From the NCBI GenBank assembly GCA_026261815.1, contig JAMPIT010000379.1:10614001-10678000 (forward strand): a DNA stretch of 64,000 nt. The letters run 5' to 3'. The notes below the pieces were generated by a model. The model ran no database searches, was not told the DNA's origin, and saw nothing but the letters and a program-made list of their open reading frames with translations. The DNA is from Monarcha castaneiventris obscurior (taxonomy: Eukaryota > Chordata > Aves > Passeriformes > Monarchidae). This document shows positions 48,084-60,092 of the stretch, in pieces. A program made the translations under genes and the position numbers. Within the stretch, counting starts at the first letter, position 1, and every line of letters begins with the position of its first letter.

Positions 48084-51000
48084 CCAAGAGAGACCCTTCA
48101 AGTGAGCTACCCCTTAAGAAACATAGATATCAGGGTCCAAGACTGAACTGGTGAAATAAGTTACTTGACAGTGCTGCTATACCTTTTAAATCCCAAAGAT
48201 GTGCTGAAGTGTGAAATAGATTTTTTTATCTGTGCTTTTTATCCCTGTTCAGGCCAAACTTGCTCGTATCCAGAAGCCATCCCAGGCTGTAATTCTGTAA
48301 TTTTTTAAATCCCCATGGTGATCTTGCCGTAGCAGTGTCCTCTGGAGAGAGGCAGGTTCTCTGCATGGCCCAAAGCAGGTGGAACATTCATATGTCATAT
48401 TGCAAATTGGATGCTTATTCCTTTGGGAGCTCTTCCTTTGTGTGAGGAAAATTAAATCTCTGGATTGTCTAAGGACAAGGAAGGAAGACTCTGTTTTGAG
48501 GACAATAGGGAATTTTGTCTCTCTCTTGAAACACAGCTTCATTCATTTTAAGGGTTTGCTTCCGTTCCTTTACCTATTTTATGTTTCCCTTTTGAAAAAC
48601 AGCATAGCATGGAATTAAGGCATTCATTGAACACTGTTCAGTGCTTGGCTTCACTCACGTATTTCTGCAGTCTATATTGGTTTTCTACTCTTTTATTCAG
48701 TTGTATTCAAAACAATTGCAAAGTCATTTTAATTGTGATGATAGAGAATGAAGTCTTACTTGAGAAACACCTTCTTAGGCTTCTTGACTTGCATGTGTCT
48801 CTCAAGAGGACACCTCCTGATTCATTTTGGAAAGGGCATGAAAATCTCAAGATCAATTTCTTTTCCCAAACAAGATAAAAAGAACCATTTGGAATGTAAC
48901 CAATGCAGGCAAATCAGTTACAGCAGATTGTTCATAAGGTGAGTTTCATTGTTTTTCTGTTTGCAAATATGTGCCATGGGCCTGGTGTTTAGACAGATGA
49001 AATGGCTGTTTCTGGATATGCAGCTTATTCACAAATGGTTCATCGTAATTCAACTCATGGCTCTTTTGAGGGCACACAGGTCATGGTTTGGGTCTGTTTT
49101 CTCTAACTGGATACACATTATTCTTTTAGAATCTGTTTCCCTGAACAGGGGGATTTTCCCTGATGAATGAATAAACAATCATCATGACAGAATCACTGTA
49201 ATGACTATTTGCTGCTGTGATGAGGGAGTTCCTTTAGAGCACAGAGGGGAGGGGAAGGTCTGCTCACCCAAAGGAATGTGCTGAAAATCTTCCATACAAT
49301 TGGAATGCAGTTCCATAAAATACCAGCCATAGGGATGGTTCTCAGTCTACCTCAGTTGTACATGGCACACCATAGTTAATTTTTCAGGTGGGACTGAAAT
49401 AGTGGCAATGGCTGATGACCCAACTTCAAAGGCTGACGACCCAGCTGACTTCAGAGCACAGAGAGGAGTGGAGATAAGATCAAAAAAATGTTGGAGGAGA
49501 AGGATAAATGAAGATGTAACTCAGTAGCTTTGCCCATCCACCTGCTGCTGCATTGCAACTGAAGAGAATATTCTGATGCTGATGCAGAATTTTGGGTGTG
49601 GAAACTCCCAAAATGCACTTATTAGATTCCTTACCAGCCTGTGAGAGATACCTCCTATAGTCTAAGTGTCTGCCATACTCCTGGGGTGGGTGTCTGAGAG
49701 GACAGGCAGTGGGGCCAAGGCATTATGGTGGAGCAGGGTTGCCAGGGAAGGGACAGACTGACCCAAAAGGAACTAAAACCCAGAAACCTTTGCCTCCTGT
49801 CAAATGGAAAGCTGAGGGTCATCAATGACAAAAGGAGTTCACTAACTTTTGGCCTTGGCAAATGGATCCATGTCTCATAGTCCATTGAAGAGCATCGGAT
49901 GGGACAGTTACCTATTCCTGGTGTAAAAATCTCTGTGGGGTGGAGATGTCTCATTCAGCCTTCAGTATAAGTGATGTGCTTATATCTGTTTGGATTATTT
50001 TGTGAGGAAACAAACACCACAACATTCCCATTTGCCTTTTTCCTATCTAGATTTTTATCTTGATTCAGGAGGCACACCATAAAAATAAGTCTTGGATCAG
50101 CAGCTATTTCTGACCCACGGGTTATTTCATTTGCTTTTATTTCATATCGCAGGGGCTTGTGGCTGTCTTGGCCTGGCTTAGATTTTCCTGGTGCTGTTCA
50201 TTGAAATGTTTTATTTTCCACCATTGCCTGTAGGCACTGACATGGATTAGCCTTGGCAGCACCATGCAGGGGGCTTACACACCCTGATGCTCACTAATTA
50301 CAACCTCCTGAACATCCTAAGAGCTATAATAATACAGTGATGTATATATGAAGTCACGGTCCATCAATGTATTGCCCCTGTGGTGTAAACCCTGCAAGCA
50401 ATATACTCAGGACTGGAAATCCCTTTATTCCATGGACAATTTTGTTCTTCTGAGTGGTTTCTATTTACATACGCTCAGGTTCTCTGAATGTCCAACAGAA
50501 TGTGATACTACACCAACCCACATCTTGAAGACAGATGGGGATTCTATTTCCTTTCTTTTACTCCTTTTTTTCTTGCTTTTGACTCCCTTGCCTTCTTCTT
50601 CCCACAGCTACTTGGCAACATTTTTTTATGGCACAGTACCTGAAGTGCCCAATCCTGGAAAACACATGAAAGGTTTATTTGTTTGTTTTAAATCTCTGTG
50701 TTAACAGTTAGGGCATTTAGCTTGCTAAATATCTGTCAGGGTCTAAATGTGAGTTTGGCTGCCTAATTGCTGGTGTGTGGATTGCTGAGTTACAGGTGAT
50801 GAGGTGCAATGCAGGGCAAGACAGAAAATTCAGTCCTATGTGAAACGCCTGAACTTGATGCAGAGGATCTGTCAGAGCTTTGGTCCCCTGCATTTCTTCA
50901 ACCAGCTGATCAACTCCTAGTCAGCGAAATTATTTCCCAGTGTAGGCATAGGTATTTAAGATCTCCATGTGTTTTAGAGAATTAGGCAAAGGAGAGAGGA

Positions 51001-52448
51001 TTTTTTCCTACATAATATATCCCATGGAGGTACTGATCCTTCTCTGGCTGCCAAGAGAGGCCAGCACGATCCAGTTCCTAAGAGGGTGCCTCCATCAGGT
51101 GTTACTGTTAGGTCCTACTGTTCTGCAGGACCAATGGCTGGGTGCTGGACACCCCTGAGCACCGGGAGAGCTCTGCTGAAATGAGAGAAAATGGCACATA
51201 GCATCTGGTCTGGACCAGCCATGATGACCACGAAGAGATTCTGGTGTTTCTCACTCATCTGCTTCACTCAGTCCCAAAAGATTTCTTTGAATGATATAGG
51301 AAGATATCACACACTTAAAATGGCTCAGGTATGCCCTCCTAACCTCCCCTCAGCATGTGCAAAGCAGAGGCACATTAATTTCAATGCTAGGGGAAATTTC
51401 CTGTCTCCAGAAACTGGAGAGGATTTTGCATGTAATGGCAATTAGAGTTTCCAGTAGTGAAACCCCTCCAGTTTTCACACACTGAATGTATTCTCCAAAC
51501 TAATGACATCACGACAAAAAAAAAAAAAAAAAAAAAAGGAGATGAAGGGTTTGCATCATTATATTTGACAGAACATATACACTACTTTTGCAGAGATTGA
51601 AATAATCATAACTAAGCTCAGGGAAAACTGCAAACACATAAAGGTTGTATGAACAGATGCATAAATCAAATTGTGAAGTAATTTTAATGCACTTTTTTGG
51701 GCATAAATTCTTTTAGAGAACTCATCAACCACTTTCTGGTATGAATCTTCTTTAATGGTAAGAATGATGATGATTAAAATATTAGACACCAGTGAAAACT
51801 TCTCCACTTCTAAAAAAAAAAGCTATATCTAAGCCTTGAGGCAAAAATGCTAAAAAAGACATTTTTTGTATGAAACTATTTGCACAAATGAAACTAATAG
51901 GTTTTTTTCTAAACCATCTGGTGGAGGAAAAGCATTAAAATGTAAAGTCACATATTGAAGCCCATAGAAACTTATTCTGAATGGTACATGTTAAAAAAAT
52001 ACAAAAAAAGAAAACTGTGTCTTTCCCTTCATTTATCTGAGGCCTTGCTCTTCAGAGTCCAAGCTTCAATCAGTTAGTTTTGCTTTGGCAAAACCAATAC
52101 ACTCCTTCTGGTCTTCGCTTAAAAGTTGTTCTCCCAATAATGCAATCTAAATTCATTTCAGAAAAGTGATTAGTGGATTAGCATTTATGGTTTGCTTGGG
52201 AGGTTTTTTTTTCCCCTTAAATAAACCTGTACAGGAAACTCAGATACAAATGACATTCACTTTTGTTTTTTCTGTACATGTAAAACCAGGCAGCGAAACC
52301 TCAGTTTAAAATAGCACAATTTACTGTAGCACAAGCTGTGTAACAGGAAGTAACCAACTCTCACCCCCTTTCACAATTTGAAGCCAAACAACCATGATCT
52401 GCTGGGCTTTCTTTCTATCCCACGTGTAGGGGATTTTGTGTGAAACTG
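48084..52448. other. Intergenic region, no gene recognised
   Basis: Unique sequence with chance frames. A 22-nt poly-A lies at 51516-51537 without a recognisable retrotransposed body on its 5' side. Confidence 0.6.
51516..51537. repeat. Poly-A tract
   Basis: About 22 A residues followed by GGAGATGAAGG. Confidence 0.9.
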
Positions 52449-52905
52449 AATCACAGACTAGCCTAGATTGGAAGGGTTCTCTGCAAGTTTTCTTGTCTAT
52501 CTGATGCCTACATGCAAAGCTGGTACAACTTAGAAAGGGCTCTTCAGGGCTATCCTGTTGACTTTTGAATATCTTCAAGTACAGAAGCCCCACAGTCTCT
52601 TTGGGCTTCTCTTGTCAGTGTTTTCAACATTCCCCTGGTGCTTATTTTTTCCCTAATGTCTATTTCAGCTTGTGTCTGTTGTCTCTTGCCCTTCATGTAT
52701 GCCTCCAGAAAGATTTGCTGTCTTCTCTACAAAGATCCACTGTGCAGTTACAGACTGCAGAAGGAACTCCTCTCCTTGAGGCTGACCAGATCCAGCACTC
52801 TCAGCCCTCCACCTTAGCCCTGTGTTCCAGTTCCTGACCATCATGATGGCCTCCTCTGGATTCACTCCAGTATGTCAATGTTTTCCTTGTATTGGGGTCA
52901 CTTCT
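52449..52905 (-). mobile_element. CR1 retrotransposon, older 3' fragment
   Basis: AATCACAGACTAGCCTAGATTGG at the left is a diverged CR1 3' terminus. To the right come CTGACCAGATCCAGCACTCT, CACCTTAGCCCTGTGTTCC, GATGGCCTCCTCTGGATTCA and CCAGTATGTCAATGTTTTCC, the reverse of the end of CR1 ORF2 (compare GGCCTCCTCTGGACTTGCTC in the copy at 13569). It is more diverged than the other copies. Confidence 0.85.
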
Positions 52906-55900
52906 GGAAAGGTTCCCGCTTCTAGAGTCATGTTCCTTCCCAATCTGAAGGTGACAACACTACAAGAAGATAGGATGGCCTATTTCTGACTTTTGCTCTA
53001 ACTGTCCTCAAAAAATTCTCCCTTGAGGGTTTTGAAACGCTCAGCCTTGAAAATCTATCAGCCACGTACTGCAGAGGCACGACCTTCCTGCCAGGAGCTC
53101 ATTGTTGTCTGCTTCCAGCCTGCTGGCAGAGGGCAGCTTCTGCTGCAGATGCAGAGGCAGGACAGTCCCATGCAGCTGTCGTGACCCTCTCCTGGTGAGT
53201 CTTATCAGTCTTCTTGGTGGCAGATCCATGTGTATGTATGGTGCTTTGTTAGGTCTGATGTAGAAAGGCAGGTAAAAAGCTTCATTGTGTTCTAGGCAGA
53301 AATTCTCAAAACAAACCCAAAACCAAAAACCTGAGAGAAATAAATCAGTTTGAAGGATATGAATGATATAGTCAAAATTCCAGTCTCATGAGCTTTGATA
53401 TTTTAATCAAGGATTCCAGGAACCTAAGACCAGAGATTACTCAGACATCTCTCTCTCTTTATTTTAATCTTTTAAAATTAATTTAGTTAAGTTTGAAAAT
53501 AGCACTCAGCTGACATATGACCACATATGACTTAAAAGTGAAACTGCTGAAGACAAATAAAACCTGGCAACTTCCCCCTATTTATTATTTGTAAAATCTC
53601 ACCTAAGTTAAAGCTGCCCCTGTGGATCTGAGCGCCGCTTCACAGATTTTGAACTTTAGTTATGACTAAAGCAGAAGACTGTTTTTCAAAACTCTCAGAT
53701 CTTATCTACCTTTCCTCTAAATTACCCCATGTCCCTGGGCACATCACTTACCTCCTTTCATATTCATCTCTTTAACAAAACCATGTAGCACATGCTTGTA
53801 TGCCAGAGAAGTGGAGAGGCTCAGCTCATTATTTTGAACTCCGAGCAAAACATGAAGGCTTCCTCTGCTAATTAGGGCATCAGCCTTATTTATTCAAGTG
53901 GTGACATGTTTTTGAATGAACTTTGGATCTTCATGTTGCTATCTAAGCTGTGCTACACAGACGGCAGGTAAAATCTTTCTTGCATCTTCGGTGTTTAACA
54001 ATGTGACTGTACTGATGGCACAAACATGGATTCAGGTGTTTCATTGTGAAGAAAGTTGGAATTACAAAAGCAGCCTGCAGCCTTTGTGTCTGTAAAGGGC
54101 TTATGCTGCCACAGGTATTGTGCTAGCACCCCCAGCCCATATTGGAAAGGTTTTGGACTTCTTTCACTTTCCACTGAAACTTGGCACTATGGGAGCACCA
54201 AGGTCAGCATATATGCTGTGCATGAAGCTGGGAAATTCTTGACTGCATGTATCAAAGTATGAGAAACCTGAATGTTCACTAGAGGTTTTCTTCGTCTTCC
54301 TTTCTGTTTTATTTTTTTGAAACTATTGGAGCCAGGCAGATTGTAAGGCAGAACTTCTTAGAAAGCAGTTTAGAGCAGCATCTGAAATGTGTGATTCTTA
54401 GAGCCTTCAGAGACTTCTGCATTACAAAATGTGTGCCCAGCCTTCTGTGAAAAAGTGGCACATAGAAGATCACCTACTTGTATGTTTGATTTAGCTAAAT
54501 AACAGAGTTTATAAAGATAACAAAGATATCCATCCTTGATCTAACTTTATTTTTTTTTCCCCAGGTGGTTGTGTATGCACCCTGCTGCTTGGTAAATTCG
54601 GAGTTAAAAGTATTTTGGTTTGAGTTTGAAATTTTATGACCTAAACATCCAGCCTCTGGACATGGCTCTGAGTTCTCTGGTTCTGCCTGCTGTGTGTGCT
54701 CGGTGTCTGCCGTCCGCATCCTCACCGCTCAGCTGGCCAGCAGTCTGGAAAATGCTGATGTTCTAAGGGTTACTGGATTACAATTGTTCTCTGCAAACAA
54801 AATCCACATCTGTTCTGACAACTTATTTCAGCCTGATGCAACTTGAAAAGGTCGAGATTAATCCCAGAAAATCAGACTTCTATTTGAAAGGCCAAATCAA
54901 CTTTAATTGTAACACATGGTTATTTGTATTGGCATTTAGCTGCAGCCGTTTATCCTTCTTTCCACTGGTATTATTTGTTTCTGAGCTTGCTACTAAAGCC
55001 TACAATGCCAGCTGAAATGTTTTAAGTAATGTAACAAAAATAACAGCTGACATCTTTCCTTTTACAGGTTTCCACTGACCCAGAGTATTTTGTGTGCAGT
55101 GCTTTTATGACTTTTGTTTATCAGCAGTCTGGGTAAAAAAGTCATAGAAAAAAATGCTGGTTCATTTTATAAAGATTAATGGTGTCTACTGTACCCTCCT
55201 GTCCTGTTGGCTTTATCCATCAGAGCCCGAGGGGATGAACCATTTGCTCTAGAGTTCTGCCTCCTCCCCAACTTGGATCCCAGACGTTAAGGGGTTTAAC
55301 ATAACCCCAGCTCCAAGCTGTGCTTTTCCACGTCGGTGAGGTGACTGAGAGCAGCACCCCTCCCCTAGGCATGGTGTAACACCTCTCTAACTACCCTGCT
55401 TCCCCTGGCAGCTGCTATCAGCTCAGCCGTTCAGCCATCAACTGATAGCTGAGCTCTCAGATCCCCTGAAAAGTGACAGGATGAAAGAGACTGATTTGGC
55501 AATACTTTGCTCTTGCTGTTTGGCCTGGAGAAAGATACTCTTAAGTGGTAAGATTGTTTAGCAACAGCTGGCAAGCACCCGGGTGCGAGCCTGATTTTCA
55601 GACATGACAAGCACTTATAGGAATGTTGCCAGATACAGCTGTTTAAAAGCCTTAATAAACAGCAAGTCAATACTAATCTTTGCCAAATTAATCTTTTCCT
55701 TGACAGCCCATCAGAGCAATTATACTCAGACTCGTTGTAAACACACAATTGTCAGAGGGTAAGGACCTTCTCTGCAGCATACTGTGGATTTTTGCCCACA
55801 GATTGTTTTCCAAATAGGTAGGTTTCCTTTTCTTTTCCTCTTCCTCTCTCTTTCTCTTTTTTTCACTCCTCTCATTTTATTTTCTGGCCGATTACATGAT

Positions 55901-56342
55901 TGCCAGCTCGGTGTTAGCCTGAATGAAATTTCTTTGTAAAGTGTCTATCACAGCAAGTCCTTAATAGAATGTGAAATGATGACAGTCACAGGATCCATGC
56001 AGATGCACATTTGCTAGTGGGTTTCTCTAATTAGGCAGTAACTGTGACAGACTCTGAAATGTTACAAGTCATTGTTCTCACTTGTCCTCTTGTTGGTGAA
56101 GTAAGAGCTACATTTGAGATGTGATTTAATGTGCTGCTGGGTAATAATAAAATACATGGATTTGCAAAGGAAAGCAAATGGTGTCTGTGAGACCTGACAC
56201 AAAGCACCTCCTGTTCTCCAGGGTGCACAGCACCTCCTGCAACACTACAGCATGCTGCTATACTCACCAAATAATATTTTATTTCAGTGCAAAAGGGCTT
56301 GAAAACACCAGAAAAAATAATTAACAGGGTAATGGTTATTTA

Positions 56343-56419
<77 letters not shown>

Positions 56420-57837
56420 TAGTGTTCTTGTCTGTATCTATGCCTCTATCTGTAGCTATATCTATCTCTATACCCACCTATCAGTGGGAGTCCAGGGGAG
56501 TAACTCCTGTATTGGCTACAGAACAGCTCTTTAGCTACTTCTCACAGTGTGTGCAAATTAAGGATTTTTACCTACTCCATTTTCCCAGAGCACAGAAAGA
56601 TATCTCTGTGGATCTGCCATGTTTACAGGACTGGGTAAGAAACAGGCAGACACAGACTTGGAGATGGTAGTTCAAGGTGGGATGATGTCTCAAAAGGCTA
56701 AGGAAGGTGGTAAGAGCATGTTTTACCTTCCAGTAATGAACTCTTTTGTTGTTGGGTTTCCTGTTTACAGAGGAGCCTCACAGGGAATATTTGGCAGAGA
56801 CACCACTGGAATCAGGAGCTGGTATTTGGATACCAGAGAGAGAGAAGTAGGCATGAATACATTACATTTCCTTGTGAATGGCTGGGGCCCTCTATGAATA
56901 CATTACTTACTTACTGCCTGTGGGTGAATGTGAGGGGAAAATCCTGTGGCAGGCCCATTTGAATTGGAATTTGGCTTCTTCTGTCAGAGGTAGCAGCTGG
57001 ATGAGATTTCTGCTTGAACACATGTGAGTCTAGGGATAGAGAGACCAGGATATCTCCTGTCACCAGAACATGGCACACTGAGAGCAGCAGTAAAATCAAA
57101 GAGCCTTTGCTTTCCAAAACCTGTGCTCACCTTGGTGCAAGCAGATGGGATTTACAACCTGCAGAGTGCATATGTTGCAAACTTTGCATTTTGCCCACCA
57201 CACTTAAAAAATAATTTAAAAATGTATTAATTTCAATGAATGGGAGGCTATTTCCTTTGGTTTCTATCACTCTGACAGATGTTTTTATCATATTTGCTTG
57301 CTGTTACTGTGTTGCTTCCATGTGCAGGTTGTTTAGCTCCTGTGGGCTTTCTCATTATCATGGTTAGGACAGATGGTGACTTACAGCCAGTGACTGGGGT
57401 GTCTGTGTTACCCTGGTGCCTAAGGCACAGCGCTGCAGTGAAGGATGGGGCACTTCTTCACCAGCTCCAGTGGAGTTTCACCTGCTTACAAAAGGATCCC
57501 AACCATCTATTGGCAATTTGTGTCTGTCAATACCCAGCCAAAAACAAACAGTAGATTGCCCATGGCTGGCCAACATTTCTTTTTCCCAAGGTTAGACATG
57601 AAGAACTGACATTTATGCATTGAAGCTGGATCTTTCTTTTGGGAAAAAAATGGCTTCAGTATACCCATGGCCAAAACTGCTGCTCTTCCAGCACAGTTGT
57701 CCCATCTGAACAGAGCCTGGACACAGAACCACACTCAGAGCACCGGATGGGTAAAGTGCTGCACAGCTAACACACCACAGGTTCCCGTGCTTACAGACTG
57801 AGAGACACCAATTAGCCAGAGGTTCATACAGAATAAG
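52906..57837. other. Intergenic region before the TOX 3' end
   Basis: Unique sequence with no recognised gene. It holds a GATA-type microsatellite (56341-56420). The segment 55600-56000 has mixed composition without repeats or frames and could be conserved non-coding sequence. This is a guess that needs an alignment. Confidence 0.55.
56341..56420. repeat. (TCTG)n(TCTA)n microsatellite
   Basis: About four TCTG units followed by some sixteen TCTA/TATC units, then a decayed tail to about 56473. Likely variable in length between individuals. The frame through it (56287-56670, reading SIYL repeats) is a by-product. Confidence 0.96.
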
Positions 57838-60055
57838 TATTTTATTCATGATGTATTTTTTTATTTACATTAAAGTTTTCTTGTATTTCGAACTCTGCTT
57901 GGATACCGAAATTAACAACTTTATGTGACTGCGCACCTGCTCTGAAAGAAATGAAGATAACACAGTTCTTTCCCATAAAAGAAAAAGGAAAACTGCCTGT
58001 CAAAATCAAAGTTGATTTTTCTCATTCCTGGTAATTATCTTTTCTCTTTAGAATTAATATGAGTGGAAAATGTAGTTTACTATAATATAATAAATAGAAG
58101 ACATTGGGTAATTAGTAGTGCTGATATATTTCTAAAGTACTAAACAGACAAACAATAAACTGTGAATTTAATCACGAGTTCTCATACAGTTTCAAGACAG
58201 GAAAATTAGAGCTCTCAGCTACAGTCATTTGAGTAATCACATCTGATCTGCATTATTTATTAGTTATTACATGCCAAGTGATTCTGATTGTACATTGCCT
58301 GAAATCATTCAGAAGCAAGCATGCCTTTGTTTCTGTTTTGTTTTATAAAGAAAAATCAATGGCATTGCCTAATGTGTATTCTATCTGAATTGCTTCCTTT
58401 ATTTCACACAGAAAATACAAATCAGTGGTACTGTCCATTAATGGGACAGGCATCTGGGACAAGATCATCCAGAAATGTATTTTCAGAGCTATCCCTGATC
58501 CCAAACATTGACAAAATACCTTCTTTTGGATATCTTTATCCTTTCCCTGTGGCTGTTGAACTTACCTTTCATTTTAGGTTTTATTTCTGATATACTCACT
58601 AAAATTCTGTAGAACGTTTTGCATATATAATAAAATGGCTGAAGCATATTTGGTAATATTTCTTTTGGTAATATGTTTATTCCACTTGACAAATTAACAA
58701 AACAGGATGAAGTTTCAAGAAGCAGCGTTACGCAGTTTTATTCAGTTAGTTTTGTTGGTTCAAGTCTTAGTTTTGGGCAACTTCCTGCTACAATGCTTTA
58801 AAAAGGGAATTACTTAAAATACCTTTTTTTTCTTTTCCTTAACAACCAAAGAAATCGAGAAATAGTTCTTGGTTACCTTCATTTTCTGCCAATAAAGCAG
58901 GTTTGTTGTTATATTTGTCACTGTAAAAACTAAATAAAGTATTCACATCAGTTGTGAACAATTTGTGCCAGCAAAAGTTAAAGCGTCAAAGAAACCTCTT
59001 TAAAATGCTAACAAATTTACTTACAAACACCTATATTTATTATTTCATAAATAGGCGCAACAGGTTCCATAAAAAAGATTAAATACAGACACAGTATGAA
59101 GAAACAATAATACATAGCCATATGTAGAGGTTATAATTTAGCTGTCTCCAATCTGTTTCTGCATCTAATAAAATATCAGGTAAGCATTTGGCAGTTTTAT
59201 ACATAAAAGGACTTAAATGACGTTTACTAACCAGTACACATAAAGTGATTTTCTTTAAAAAAAAAGAAGCATTTTTTTAGGCAGTACAAAATAAATGTGT
59301 TTGCTCTTTATCAACATTAGTTTTTCCTCCTAAGTTTTTTGTGTTTATTCCATGAGACAAAGCCAATATTTTTAATTAATATAATTTGGGACTATTTTAC
59401 TTTTTTTTCTCCAAATACTTTGAAAATATAGACTATCAGTCAGTTGTTTAAAAACGAAGTAAAAATATGAATGTTTGCCAATTTTACCCTTATTGTGAAA
59501 TCAATAAACTGGAATGAGCCAGTTTCAATTACAATTAGCTACAAAAACATTCACATTTTATACTCTAGGAGAGTGTAACATAGATGCTATTTACAAACTT
59601 GCTATGACTGCTACATCAAGCCATTTAAAAAGTCTTTAGTAGTTTCATATAAACACCCATTATGAAAAACCAATGGAAAATCCAGGACTTTTATCCGAGA
59701 CATCTACAGTTGCTAAGGCAGTTACTATCGCAGCACTTCACAGCAAAAACCAACATAAAATCTGAATGGTCCAAGTTTCCTTCAGGGAAGAAGAAAAGCA
59801 ATGTCCGTTAGAGGATCTCAGGGAAGGGGTGGAAAGGAGAAAGAAAGAGAAAAAATGGGGGGGAAAAAAAAAAAGAAAAGGAAAGAAGCAAGACTATTTT
59901 TTCCAGAGTGGGTGACCCACAAGCTCAAATAGTCCTAAGTGCTTAGCAACTTGTATTTTCTAATAAAATGCAGAACTGCCTTGACTGCATAAAGCAATCC
60001 ATGATGAAAAGACTTCCCTGCATTCCTCAGTGGAAAGGAGAGGTGTTTCAGATTT
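57838..60055 (-). other. TOX: TOX 3' UTR
   Basis: Follows the TOX stop codon at 60058-60056. About 2.2 kb of AT-rich sequence, close to the 3' UTR size I remember for human TOX (about 2 kb). No open frame or repeat interrupts it. The right end is fixed by the stop codon and the left end is inferred from the poly(A) signal. As usual for a T-cell regulator it may carry microRNA and AU-rich sites, but none was assigned. Confidence 0.75.
57841..57865 (-). terminator. TOX: Candidate TOX polyadenylation signals
   Basis: Two AATAAA hexamers on the minus strand at 57865-57860 and 57846-57841. Downstream comes a GT-rich stretch (TTGGTGTCTC, CTGTGGTGTGTTAGCTGTG), as expected of a downstream element. 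Earlier AATAAA copies at 58742-58737 and 58681-58676 could give a shorter 3' UTR. Confidence 0.6.
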
Positions 60056-60092
60056 TCAGGTAAGGTAGAGTGCTTTGTCCCTCTGCATGCCC
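60056..60092 (-). CDS. TOX: TOX last coding exon (stop codon)
   Basis: One base completing Gly, then GMQRDKALYLT and TGA at 60058-60056. The acceptor is TTGAACAG at 60093. Only 37 nt of the terminal exon are coding; the rest is 3' UTR. The peptide is the invariant end of TOX. Confidence 0.95.

Noticed and set aside
56287..56670. 127-codon frame with SIYL repeats
   Set aside because: Produced by the tetranucleotide microsatellite.
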